Origin: Temnopleurus reevesii | Lineage: Eukaryota; Echinodermata; Echinoidea; Temnopleuroida; Temnopleuridae | Assembly (NCBI GenBank): GCA_036244855.1 | Contig: BQKZ01006605.1 | Location: 22,959 to 47,072, forward strand | Direction of reading: 5' to 3' | DNA: 24,114 bases | Shown: piece after piece, positions 10,777 to 18,888 of the stretch | Position numbering within the stretch: position 1 is the stretch's first letter | Layout of the letters: the number at the start of each line of letters is the position of its first letter | The notes under the pieces: model-generated | The model's database searches: none | What the model was told of the DNA's origin: nothing | What the model saw: only the letters and a program-made list of their open reading frames with translations | Made by a program: the position numbers and the translations under genes

Positions 10777-10952
10777 CAGTCGACTTTGCATAGGTCGACC
10801 TCGCACAAGTCAAATAATCGCCTACATCTAAAGCAAAGGTTTTTTCTAGTCCCTCTTTATATTCTATTGATTTTATCTCTCATGAGTCAAATTTACTCTA
10901 AATCAAACCATTTCTTCAATCCCAACAGATTCGACTTATGCAAGGTTGACTG
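10777..10952. mobile_element. 176-bp CAGT..ACTG MITE with TA target duplication
   Basis: The terminal 22 bases CAGTCGACTTTGCATAGGTC(GA) on the left and the inverse of the right end, CAGTCAACCTTGCATAAGTC(GA), match at 19 of 22 positions. TA flanks both sides (10775-10776 and 10953-10954). These are the terminal signature and target duplication expected of a pogo/Tigger or Tc1-mariner non-autonomous element. No coding capacity. Confidence 0.8.
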
Positions 10953-11151
10953 TATTTTAATTTGTTTGTGATTGATATGTATTTTATTGCCATTTGATGA
11001 TTTCTAAGCGTTAATTCACATCTTTTAGCTGGCATAAGACATGATTTGGCTTCAACTTGCCGTCAGACCAGGCTTTGGTAACTACCGTGTAGTTCAGTGT
11101 CAGTCACTTTGGAAAATTAGATGTGAATTGCGTCTTATATGTCAAACTTTC

Positions 11152-11295
11152 ATAGAGTAGAACCTATTTATATCAAGGTCAGATTTAACAAATTCTTGAT
11201 ATACAAGGTAATTGTTTTGATCTAACAAATATCTCGATGTTGACAAGGCTTGGTATCATGGACTTTGTAATAACAAGGTTTAACTTTACTAGTGA
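11152..11295. mobile_element. Probable degenerate MITE
   Basis: AGTAGAACCTATTTATATC on the left faces AATAACAAGGTTTAACTTTA on the right, and the interior repeats CTTGATATACAAGG / ATCTCGATGTTGACAAGG. The similarity to the CAGT-type elements is weak and the ends are uncertain. Confidence 0.35.
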
Positions 11296-11393
11296 AAATA
11301 TTGGTTGTAGGTATTTTCTTTTATTTTGGATTGCCTTTACTACAATCTTGAATTACATGTATTTGTGATTTTTTAAATGTTTTGTACCATCTA

Positions 11394-11764
11394 TGGTTAA
11401 CCTTGCCTAAGTGGAACACGAAATATGTTTTGATGAAAAGAAAATTCACTTGCCAGAAGGTAATGACACATGTTTTGTATAAAGCGTAGGCCAGTTTACT
11501 AATGTGCAAGTTTCTTTCCATAAACATATGTGGAATTCCTTAAAACAGTTTGTGAAATTGTGACAATTGAAGTACAATATTGGTGTACTTTGAATCTGGT
11601 TTACCGTTTGATGCTTGAATTGTTGCTACATGTATGTCGGGCAACTCTCGGCAAGTATTCACCCATTCAGTATAGAGTATGCATAAAATTTGTATCAATT
11701 AACAAATCAGTCTACTTGTTAAAGCAATACTTGTTTAAATGTGTGACTTACGCAGAGTTGACTG
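11394..11764. mobile_element. Probable degenerate CAGT-type element, about 370 bp
   Basis: The left end TGGTTAACCTTGCCTAAGTG and the inverse of the right end CAGTCAACTCTGCGTAAGTC align without gaps with several mismatches. TA lies outside each end (11392-11393 and 11765-11766). The interior is AT-rich and non-coding. Confidence 0.5.
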
Positions 11765-11808
11765 TAAATACTGTAACCTGGCATGATATTCTTGGAAAAT
11801 ACAATTGA

Positions 11809-12260
11809 TGCACATTTAAACAGATGTTTAAATATCTTTTTGCAAAAAATAGCAGTGCATTACATTTGTTAAGATGTATGAAGAACAGAAATAACTCTGC
11901 CATTAAATTTACAGCAAAATGAAATATTTAACTGTCTTGCTTTCTTTATTTGTTACTGCGTGACGTTTATTCAATTCTACAACTATTACATGTACAGTAC
12001 TCAATATTCTGCTTTTTTTCAATAAATTTGATTTAATTTGCCTGTTAAAATTGATCATCAATAGCAAGGCACTAAGAAATGCCAATATAAAGCTCCATAT
12101 AAATGTCATTATGACTATTAAAATTATTGTTCTTAGTATTTGTATTATTCAATATTGTTAAACAAAAATAAATTCCCAGGTTACACATGAAAGCAATATA
12201 CAAGTACTATTATTTTTAAAATACCTCTGACCAACTACTATATATTTTTTCTAGTAAATA
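11809..12260. other. Non-coding AT-rich stretch
   Basis: No gene, repeat or regulatory site recognised. Confidence 0.4.
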
Positions 12261-12269
12261 AGAATATTC

Positions 12270-12475
12270 TTCTGGTTCCAGTTGTATAAATGGAAATATC
12301 CTTCTGGTTCCAGTTGTGCAACTGGAAATATCCTTCTGGTTCCAGTTGTGTAACTGGAAATATCCTTCTGGTTCCAGTTGTGCAACTGGAAATATCCTTC
12401 TGGTTCCAGTTGTGTAACTGGAAATGTCCTTCTGGTTCCAGTTGTGCAACTGGAAATATCCTGGTTCCAATTACA
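12270..12475. repeat. 32-bp tandem array built on CCAGTTG..CAACTGG
   Basis: TTCTGGTTCCAGTTGTGCAA followed by CTGGAAATATCC recurs at 12270, 12302, 12334, 12366, 12398 and 12430, exactly 32 bp apart, with a shortened copy near 12459. Each unit contains the palindrome CCAGTTGNNCAACTGG. The central bases alternate between GTGCAAC and GTGTAAC in successive copies, which implies a 64-bp higher-order unit. Open frames in both directions across the array are a by-product of the periodicity. Confidence 0.95.
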
Positions 12476-12680
12476 TTTTGAACTGGAAATAGCAGTTAGT
12501 GTACTCTTAACTGGATCCTGAAGCATTTCTAACTGGAATTCATTGTTTTTACCAGTTATGGTACTGGGAATATTTTTTTTCCAGTTAATACCCATTAAAA
12601 CCAGTAACATCCAGTTAAAACCTGTTAAAACCTGTTGACACTTCCAACTGGTTTCAACGGGATTTTCGACCTGGGAAAGG
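12476..12680. repeat. Dispersed CCAGTT/AACTGG-rich tail of the array
   Basis: AACTGG or CCAGTT occurs repeatedly at irregular spacing (for example AACTGGATCC, AACTGGAATT, CCAGTTATGG, CCAGTTAATA, CCAGTTAAAA, AACTGGTTTC). This looks like older, decayed repeats of the same motif rather than chance. Confidence 0.6.
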
Positions 12681-12745
12681 CTGAATTGCATTTACCAAAG
12701 ATCATTTAAAATACAAAGAATGCACATATATATAGATAATAATGA

Positions 12746-13470
12746 ATTAAAAAAAAAATCTATTTTGTGGTCTCCCAGGCATGGTGTGCCTTATCCCGCC
12801 CTCTCCATGGCTTAAACTCCATGGCTTAAACCCCATGGCCCCAATATCGCTGTCTTCTCCCTTCATCAGATTCGCCATTTGAAATGTCCGTTTGATCCAA
12901 CTCAGTTCTCTCTTTTTCCTCTTTTGTGTCTGGAATGTCTTCATCAGACAACTCGATACCTAAGAACAGACTCGTTTTGAGACAAGTCTGGTCCACCCCT
13001 TAAAAGGGACCATAAAAAGAAATACTGTTGCTGAACTGATATAAAACACTGTGTGAAGGTCAATTTTTACTCATATGGATTTCTGCCTAGTAAAGAAGGA
13101 AAGCTGTTTTCCTTCCTGGTGGAGTTTCTTCAGTTCAGGTATTTTGTCTTTTCGCAACCTTTTGCAGTTTGACAAAGTAGTCGTCTGATACTGTTATTGA
13201 AGAGACACCCCATTCCAGATTTTTCTGAACTGCTTAACTCAAAGAATTTGTTTTTCATGTTGATTAAAGTTTGCCTTGGGGCATAAGTGAGGTGTCGATT
13301 GCGCCAGGCCTGTGAGGTCTGAAAGATAAATCCTGCACTCTCCATAGCCCCATGCCTCACTGGTGACGAGAGGGAAGGAATGATGGGGGATGGTGGTTGA
13401 GTATTCAGAGTTGTGTACATGCACTAGTCAATTCTCCAGAAGCCACCCAGGAATTGCAAAATCTGTTTTG
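12746..13470 (-). other. Unrecognised region with acidic coding-like modules on the minus strand
   Basis: On the minus strand 12880-12958 reads ELSDEDIPDTKEEKERTELD and 13225-13262 reads NKFFELSSSEKSGMG. These resemble in style the SDDEQQEE and SDEEQQKE modules of the tandem duplication just to the right. Between them the frames are interrupted. No known family recognised; it may be debris of one retroelement. Confidence 0.25.
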
Positions 13471-13483
13471 TTGTATGTAAGAA

Positions 13484-13885
13484 ATTCAAGGAAAGAGCTT
13501 ATACTAACTACATTGACAAACAAGGTCCATCAATTTTTAGCATTACTCCTGAGTATTGATTGGATTTGGAACTTTTTGTTTAGATCTTGGATTTTTTTTT
13601 CTCTGATGTATTTTCTCATCTTACTCCTCTCTTCCTGCTGCTCATCATCTGAGAAATTCTTTGAGCTTAGTCTGGTCTTGAAACACTCTCCAAGGTTTCA
13701 TATGAAGGAAAGAGTGTATAAGATGAAAGTACAACCATACTTGACAAAATGAGGTCCATTCATTTGTAGAAATTCTAATAATTGCTAGGTTTGTGAATTT
13801 CTTGTTTAGATCTTGGATTTTTTTCTCTCACATATATCTTCTCATCTTAACCTTCTCTTTCTGCTGCTCCTCATCAGACGATGTG
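13484..13885 (-). repeat. Tandem duplication, period about 226 bp, with acidic/basic coding-like modules
   Basis: Unit A (about 13484-13680) and unit B (about 13698-13885) align: GTTTAGATCTTGGATTTTTT occurs at 13578 and 13804, and GAGGTCCAT/AAGGTCCAT precedes it in both. On the minus strand unit A reads SDDEQQEERSKMRKYIREKK and unit B reads SDEEQQKEKVKMRRYM, so the coding-like part is more conserved in style than the AT-rich spacer. Stops and a frame change separate unit B from the larger frame at 13842-14219. Confidence 0.65.
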
Positions 13886-14219
13886 ATTGGACCTCCACGG
13901 GTGCTGGCTTCATACTCCTCACCACTACTTCCATTGCTGCTGACACCGCCTGGGTCACGGACTGTATAATGATAAGCTGGATAGCTACTAACACCTTCGA
14001 TATGATATCAGCAACTAGACTACCATTCAAAGCGGGTACATCTTTCATCTTTGGCTTCGTCTGACTCTTGGAGTCGGGAAAAGGTGGCTGAACGCCAGTA
14101 GCATCTACAACCGCGTATGAGTTTTGAAGTTTACCCATGTCAAAAAATGAAGACAAATTAGTTGATTTCATTGATACCTTATCATCAAGAACATCAAACT
14201 TGATGGATGCCATGATCAA
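13842..14219 (-). pseudogene. Fragment resembling the N-terminus of a retroelement ORF1 protein
   Basis: A 125-codon frame starting at ATG 14219. It begins MIMASIKFDVLDDKV, has a Pro/Lys-rich linker, and then an amphipathic helical stretch (LVADIISKVLVAIQLIIIQ, SVTQAVSAAMEVVV) of the kind found before the coiled coil in LINE-type ORF1 proteins. It then runs into a short Arg-rich end and stops where the 226-bp duplication begins. The family call is from general resemblance, not a specific match. No reverse transcriptase lies downstream in this orientation, so if it is a LINE it is truncated. Three CRE sites lie 200-270 bp upstream. Confidence 0.35.
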
Positions 14220-14416
14220 ATAGGGTCAATTCCACATAGTGGAGTAGGCAAAATCTTGTTTCCGAACCACCCACAAGAAACCTCAAGGAGAGCAAGATCA
14301 AGTTGAACGCTGATTATGCCCTACGAGATAACGAGTAGGTGATCGTCAACAGTAAAATGTGGAAATATATTTCAGAGTTAAAAATGCAAATGGTGAGCAG
14401 ATGAGATCAGTAATTG

Positions 14417-14486
14417 TGACATCATTAGCAGGTGAGATCAGCTATTGTGACGTCATTTGCAGTTCAGATATTATATTGTGACGTCA
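14417..14486. promoter_or_regulatory. Three CRE-like sites at 31-bp spacing
   Basis: TGACATCA (14417-14424), TGACGTCA (14448-14455) and TGACGTCA (14479-14486), each preceded by ATTG and related TGAGATCAG flanks, form a 31-bp tandem repeat. TGACGTCA is the established CREB/ATF palindrome. The block is upstream of the minus-strand frame that starts at 14219, so it may be that element's promoter; function is inferred. Confidence 0.55.
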
Positions 14487-14636
14487 CCAGCAGGTGGAAT
14501 AGGGATTTGCGGTGGTATCTTAGTCCTTGTTATGGTTGGGCGTAGCTATGGAAATGCAACGTAAATACTGTGTCTCTCAAAGTCAAGATATTACGACTAG
14601 AAAGCTATACAATTTTGCAAAATACAAACAAAATTT

Positions 14637-15086
14637 TCAACGGTAAATGTACCCGAAAATCTTGATCTCCACAGAATTCCTCTTCCTCTTCCCTCTGGAA
14701 AGCAGCATCAAAAGGCACACATTGTCCAAAATCCGAAGCACCAAAAAACACGTCTCGCCTGTCTCACTGTGCACAATGGACTGTGATATTCTTAATTTTG
14801 CAATGCAAGGTTTCTGCAAAAATCGCAGCTGCTCCTCAGAAATGCTAAACTTCAGTCTTCCTAAGCCTCCTTCTCCTCCGCCTGGTGTGGTGGGTGGCTG
14901 CAAAGATGCCACAGGTCCAGCTCTTGGCAGGTCTTTTCTAACCATAAACTGCCAGACGCAAAGGATGCCCTCAAATAACTCGAGTGGAATGCCATCACGG
15001 TATAATAAACCATCCCGGCATAAGCTGTCAATTCCCCTTCTCGCGATAAACAGCTTGGCTTGATTCCTGAACCTTGATCTGCCCAA
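14637..15086 (-). pseudogene. Truncated repeat-encoded protein, integrase-associated N-terminal type (tentative)
   Basis: A 149-codon frame from ATG 15086. It contains RRGIDSLCRDGLLYRDGIPL, a short helical part, a PPTTPGGGEGG linker and GLGRLKFSISEEQLRFL. The last motif resembles the G-R-P-x-(F/Y)-x-I-x-x-E-Q-L-x-(F/Y)-L block that precedes a helix-turn-helix in animal repeat-encoded proteins with an integrase core. After it, CIAKLRISQSIVHS could be a decayed helix-turn-helix; the rest diverges and no integrase core follows. It lies to the left of an LTR and primer-binding site in the same orientation, so it could instead be the start of that element's gag. Confidence 0.35.
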
Positions 15087-15536
15087 CTATGGAATTATCA
15101 TTCTCTGGTCCAACTCAGGACACCTCCTTTGATGTCGCTGCTGGCTTGCGAGATGATTCACTCCCTCTTGTAGGCACCTCTCCTCTAGCGATTACCCTCG
15201 GCTGGTCCTGTTAGAGTTCAGCTCACTCCCAATGATCACTGCAGCTTTGGTCCAGATCGCCTCCACTCCGCAGAGATGCAGCAGCCTCCAGACTTGATTT
15301 ATTCAGTTCTCAACCTTCAACAATTGTGAAGTTCACTGGTTCACTTTAAATCAGTTCAATCACAGTCAATGATTGCTCAAATACTTGCCACAGTTTATTA
15401 CACCAGTCAGTTCCAACATTTAAACTTTAGCACGGCGAGATACTCAGCTTTAGTACACTCGATCAGACAACTTTCTGGATCACACAACACAGAAAAATTG
15501 TCTCAGCTTTTTAAATGTTGTTCCTTGGGATAAACT
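15087..15536 (-). other. Leader region between primer-binding site and ORF
   Basis: About 450 bp without a coding signal, lying between the candidate primer-binding site and the minus-strand frame beginning at 15086; consistent in position with an LTR-retrotransposon leader. Confidence 0.3.
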
Positions 15537-15554
15537 ATCCCACCACTGCCACCA
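15537..15554 (-). other. tRNA-Leu-type primer-binding site
   Basis: The plus strand reads ATCCCACCACTGCCACCA, which has the form of the 3' end of a eukaryotic leucine tRNA including CCA. On the minus strand it is TGGTGGCAGTGGTGGGAT, the usual form of a primer-binding site just inside a 5' LTR. It sits two bases from a TG..CA-type LTR end. Confidence 0.65.
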
Positions 15555-15556
15555 AA

Positions 15557-15737
15557 TGTTACAAAAATGTTTACCTACAATTGCACTTGTAGGCGTACCT
15601 CTCACGCTTAAACTATTCGAAGTCCTCACATCCAATAAGTCAAACTCTAATCAACTTGTTTGATATTCCAATGTAGTTTTATTTATCAAGTTCTATTTAA
15701 AAGTTTGATAAAAATGGATGAAACTGTCAGAATAACA
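15557..15737 (-). mobile_element. Candidate short LTR (about 181 bp)
   Basis: It begins TGTTA next to the primer-binding site and ends TAACA, so the ends form the inverted TG..CA pair expected of an LTR. The inner boundary is supported by the primer-binding site; the outer boundary at 15737 is a guess based on the terminal match. No second copy of this LTR lies in the window, so the element is partial here. Confidence 0.45.
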
Positions 15738-15791
15738 TAAGAGAGTGGTGTATCACTTGATCAGTTGAGTCTTGCAGAGAGCTCATGAATA

Positions 15792-15830
15792 TACAGTTAA
15801 CTCTGCTTAGGTTGAACCTCTCCAAGTTGA
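15792..15830. repeat. Single end of a CAGT-type inverted-repeat element
   Basis: TACAGTTAACTCTGCTTAGG followed by TTGAACC resembles the terminal repeats at 10777 and 11764. No clear partner end. Confidence 0.4.
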
Positions 15831-15984
15831 AGTTATTCTGTGGAACTTGCATGACAAATATGCATTGTTTACTTCTTGGTCTAATAGGCGTCGACATTCA
15901 GGTGGCCGCACATGATGTGTAATTAAATACGTTGATTAGACATTCATTTATTACGTTATCTTTGCCTTTTGAGGTTTTTAATAT

Positions 15985-16140
15985 AAGCAATGATGATGGA
16001 AGGCGGTCGAGAAAGGAACCAGAGGAGATTGTAATTAGGCTTTAATGACACAAGCATCGATGATGGAAGGGGATCGATTGAGGAACTGCAGGATGGTGAG
16101 CTTATCGATTCAAGCATCGATGATGGAAGGGGGTCGAGAG
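15985..16140. repeat. Three tandem copies of a 60-67 bp unit
   Basis: AAGCA(A/T)(T/C)GATGATGGAAGG followed by (C/G)G(G/A)TCGA occurs at 15985, 16052 and 16112. On the minus strand two copies read IDPLPSSML / LDPLPSSML. The first spacing (67) is not a multiple of 3, the second (60) is. Confidence 0.7.
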
Positions 16141-16211
16141 AGGGGCACGGCTCGCAATGCTCCACAGCGGTTCAAACAAGCTTTATATTAGAGACAAAGC
16201 GAAAGGACTTA

Positions 16212-16276
16212 ATGTCAGACAGCGATGAGAATCTATCAACTCCGTCAGATCGTGTATGCAAACGGAGAAGGATAGG
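16212..16276 (+). CDS. Possible first coding exon (acidic then basic), unrecognised
   Basis: ATG at 16212 opens MSDSDENLSTPSDRVCKRRR, an acidic/serine start followed by a basic cluster like a nuclear localisation signal, and then reaches a donor-like GGTACAG at about 16275. Beyond that the frame loses protein-like character. It could be the first exon of a nuclear or repeat-encoded protein, but no continuation was found on the plus strand. Confidence 0.25.
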
Positions 16277-16329
16277 TACAGTAACCTTTGGGTTTTTCAC
16301 TTTCATCCGAGTGACGCAGAATATCTGCA

Positions 16330-16565
16330 TTGGTGGTCTTGGTGGAAGAGTTCTACATGAAGTAGATCTTCAATTGTATCGCACCCAAGGTTGACCAGTT
16401 CAACTCTTATCCCTGCAGTGCTGTCATTTTCCAAGGCAGGAACAACCTGGGATAGGAACTCTGTTATCTCTGTTGTCTGATAGTTCATATCGCTACATGA
16501 AAAGAAAGTAACAGAAAGCTTTTTTAATACAATATCTGGCATTATTAACATTGGACAACCAGTTC
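16330..16565 (-). pseudogene. Unrecognised coding-like fragment with a SAM-like tail
   Basis: Within a 104-codon minus-strand frame, the part reading TEITEFLSQVVPALENDSTA and then VELVNLGCDTIEDLLHVEL has normal protein composition. The pattern L-x-x-L-G-x-x-T-x-x-D-L resembles the end of sterile-alpha-motif-like helices found in several repeat-encoded proteins. The right-hand end runs into a poly-C/poly-A tract. No neighbour completes it. Confidence 0.25.
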
Positions 16566-16740
16566 CAACACAATGATCATTAGAAAGTTGTGGCTCGCCT
16601 TTATCCCCCCCCCCCAAAAAAAGGTGAATGACCTTTCATTGATTTTATTTTTCCCTGAAAATGCTTTCACACATACAGTAGTGACTTCATATTGTGTGTC
16701 ATGTGAACATATCATAGCTCTTGAATTATCGCTATGCGGG

Positions 16741-17229
16741 AGCTGGAGTCTGCTCCCCTGGACCCTCCAGTCACCATCACCTTGGTGCGAGGTTCCACAT
16801 CAGATAGGTCTATAGCTGCTTCATAACTTGTGTTATTAATGAAGCAGTCCACAACTGATGGGGCACCAGTTTCTAGAACTGATCCAACGTAAAACTCCCG
16901 CCCCGTTCTTGCAAGCCTCGTGCAATGTTTGTGGACACCCTGCCAACTTGATGTTCTCAGTAATACACTGCAACCATCTTGCTAACCCAGAGCTGGGAGT
17001 CTGCTCCCCTTGACACTCCAGTCACCATCACTTTGGTGCGAGGTTCCACATCAGACAGTTCTTTTGCCACTTCGCAGTCCATATTGTTCACATAGCAATC
17101 CACAACGGATGGGGCACCAGTTTCTAGTACAGATCCAACGTAAAACTCCCGCCCCGTTCTTGCAAGCCTCGTGCAATGTTTGTGGACACCCTGCCAACTT
17201 GATGTTCTCAGTAACACACTGCAAACATC
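16741..17229 (-). repeat. Tandem duplication (period about 250 bp) of an unrecognised coding unit
   Basis: Copy 1 (16741-16990) and copy 2 (16991-17229) align over their length. On the minus strand copy 2 reads REFYVGSVLETGAPSVVDC, YVNNMDCEVAKEL and SDVEPRTKVMVTGVSRGADS; copy 1 keeps the outer blocks but has FINNTSYEAAIDL in the middle. Differences in the outer blocks are almost all synonymous, so this frame was under protein-level constraint. The last block loosely recalls a fibronectin-III-like strand, but I do not recognise the family. Copy 2 ends against the Tigger fragment; a stop follows between the copies, so the present arrangement is probably not a working gene. Confidence 0.65.
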
Positions 17230-17577
17230 ATTGACAGTTCCAATGCATCCTGGAAGGCCATAACGTATGAAGTGTTGTTTAAATTTCTTCTTCGGGAACA
17301 TGAATATTGGTTGGATGCTGTTTCCAGCTCCGTTGATGGCAATGGCACATGTCACTAAAGTACCTCGCTCTTGAAATGTGAGAGCACCAACTTGCTTTTC
17401 CCCTCTTGTGCTACAATGTGGTTTGACGTTTGAACAGTTGTCACACCAGTTTCATCCACATTGTAGATGTTTTGGGGGCAATATTATGTCTCCTTATCGC
17501 AGTGCTCCGATTGTAAAAAGTTGTTTCGGTCGAATGCTGTTGCCCTTGCCAAGCTTGTTGCTCGAGGTTTCTTGATG
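17230..17577 (-). pseudogene. Tigger/pogo transposase fragment (DDE_1), frameshifted
   Basis: Minus-strand pieces match the pogo/Tigger DDE domain in order: KKPRATSLARATAFDRN (near 17530-17575), IYNVDETGVTTVQT (17420-17470, carrying the first catalytic Asp near 17455), KQVGALTFQERGTLV, and CAIAINGAGNSIQPIFMFP with KFKQHFIRYGLPGCIGT (17240-17350). The pieces are in different frames: one shift lies between TAFDRN and IYNVDET, another in a run of A/G near 17391-17405. The fragment lacks the N-terminal DNA-binding domains and the later catalytic acids, so it cannot be active. Confidence 0.8.
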
Positions 17578-17607
17578 GGAAGTCATGATCGAGAAATCAT
17601 GACTTCC
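17578..17607. repeat. Perfect 12-bp hairpin at the Tigger fragment edge
   Basis: GGAAGTCATGAT, a 6-base loop CGAGAA, then ATCATGACTTCC. It lies exactly where Tigger similarity ends. Confidence 0.85.
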
Positions 17608-17639
17608 ACGTCATGATGAATTAATAAGCTATTTACAAC

Positions 17640-17923
17640 TCTCGATACATTTATTGAACTACCCGGAGTACAGAAAAACATAGGATAGTCATTCCGCATT
17701 TCTTTAAATTTTATAATCAATTGATTATTTGTGGTCAACAAATGTACCTGACGTGAAAACTCATTGACATAGTTGTCACCCGCCTTAGCTTCATCCATTC
17801 TATTCGCTATGTTATGCACTCTTGAAATAATCATGTACTTCAGCCATAAGCTGTTCCATCTCAAGCATATGCTCTTCAAAAGTTTGATTGTGCCTCTCTT
17901 GAACCATGCTGAGAGCAGAAGCC
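17640..17923 (-). pseudogene. Coding-like helical fragment, frameshifted
   Basis: Minus strand reads MVQERHNQTFEEHMLEMEQL continuing to AEVHDYF, then in another frame RVHNIANRMDEAKAGDNYV and FSRQVHLLTTNNQLIIKF. The composition suggests a helical, possibly coiled-coil segment. The shift is near 17815. No family recognised; it follows directly the left copy of the 185-bp direct repeat. Confidence 0.35.
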
Positions 17924-18106
17924 TCATAGCGAGGTGGGGGTACTCCAAGATTCATTCTGGAGGACTTACGAACAGGGGAAAGTGGTAGGTCAGTTTGACT
18001 TTCTGTTTGGTAACTGGGTTTATATTGGATCCTACGGGAGAGAGGGGTTAGCCATATTGTTCCCCAGTAAATAAGGGAATAGTGGTATTCATAGGAAAGT
18101 ACGGAA
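17924..18106 (-). repeat. 185-bp direct repeat, left copy
   Basis: Nearly identical to 18889-19074, from TCATAGCGAGGTGGGGG through GATCCTACGGGAGAGAGGGG to GGAAAGTA. On the minus strand it encodes QTESQTDLPLSPVRKSSRMN and LGVPPPRYE, a basic R-x-S-x-R tail typical of the C-terminal part of LTR-retroelement polyproteins. Confidence 0.9.
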
Positions 18107-18840
18107 ATGGGAACCCATATTTCGTCTTTGCTTTGCGGCCACTTGTACACGTTTTCATTCACCTTGCTGCCAAGAGTCATAAAAGAAATGTGAGCGTCTT
18201 CCTCATCAACAGCCAATACTTTACCGATGTACCATTCGCCATCGTATAATGCTGCGACCCATTCATCTGTTTGGTAAGTAGGTTTTTGCGCATCATTTGT
18301 AGAAGATTCAGCACTTACATCATTGTTAGGATCTGTTAAAGTTGGCGTAGTATCGTCATTCTTCAGGTCTTGTGCTACGTCAGTTGAACGTTGAAGGCTA
18401 CGGGTCTTCCATCCGTCGCACATTCTCGAAGATGAATTCGCATAACTACTGTGATTGATATAACATTTTTCACAATAGCATGAAACATCTTTAACCAGCA
18501 CTTGACACCAATCCCAATTACACCGTGTATTTTTAAAGTTCCAGGCACGGACTTCACTGTCGAGAATTTCTCAGTTAGTTTGTGGGCGTTCTTTTCACAC
18601 TCGGATTTGCTTACAAAGAAATACTCGATTCCTGAGTTTTCTCTTTCCTGAATGGCCCACGCGAAGAAATTGCGTGCGTCTTGGATCACGGCGACTTCCC
18701 TCTTGACAGCTTCATCTGCAAGTCGTTTACATGTTCCCCCGATGCCGTCACATGGTCCATTTCCATGCCCTGCTTCGAAGTAGTTCCATTGAGCATGTAT
18801 GTTGAAAAGGGCATGGTGATTGGCTACTAATTGGGAAGAT
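18107..18840 (-). pseudogene. Repeat-encoded gene with GHGxGPCDGIGG motif and Tudor/SH3-like tail, frameshifted
   Basis: Read on the minus strand from about 18840: HHALFNIHAQWNYFEAGHGN, GPCDGIGGTCKRLADEAV, a helical region, IEYFFVSKSECEKNAHKL and KFSTVKSVPGT. A frameshift in an A-rich run near 18530 moves the reading into CNWDWCQVLVKDVSCYCEKC, a Thr/Asp/Ser linker, and WVAALYDGEWYIGKVLAVDE with PQSKDEIWVPISVL, an SH3/Tudor-like fold signature. The combination of a F-x-x-x-G-H-G-x-G-x-x-D-G-(I/V)-G-G motif with such a tail recurs in uncharacterised repeat-encoded animal proteins. The N-terminal part is missing: the right copy of the direct repeat abuts at 18889. Confidence 0.6.
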
Positions 18841-18888
18841 GGTCTTATTTCTGTATTGTGACGTCGGACTGTCAGTCCAATAGTGGAT

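Noticed and set aside
12216..12691. Repetitive peptides on both strands through the 32-bp array
   Set aside because: The peptides change frame with each unit (32 is not a multiple of 3) and mirror each other because the unit is palindromic; not a protein.
14647..15063. Plus-strand 138-codon frame opposite the minus-strand ORF
   Set aside because: It lacks conserved motifs, while the minus strand carries a recognisable GRLKFSISEEQLRFL-type block and the right orientation for the adjacent LTR.
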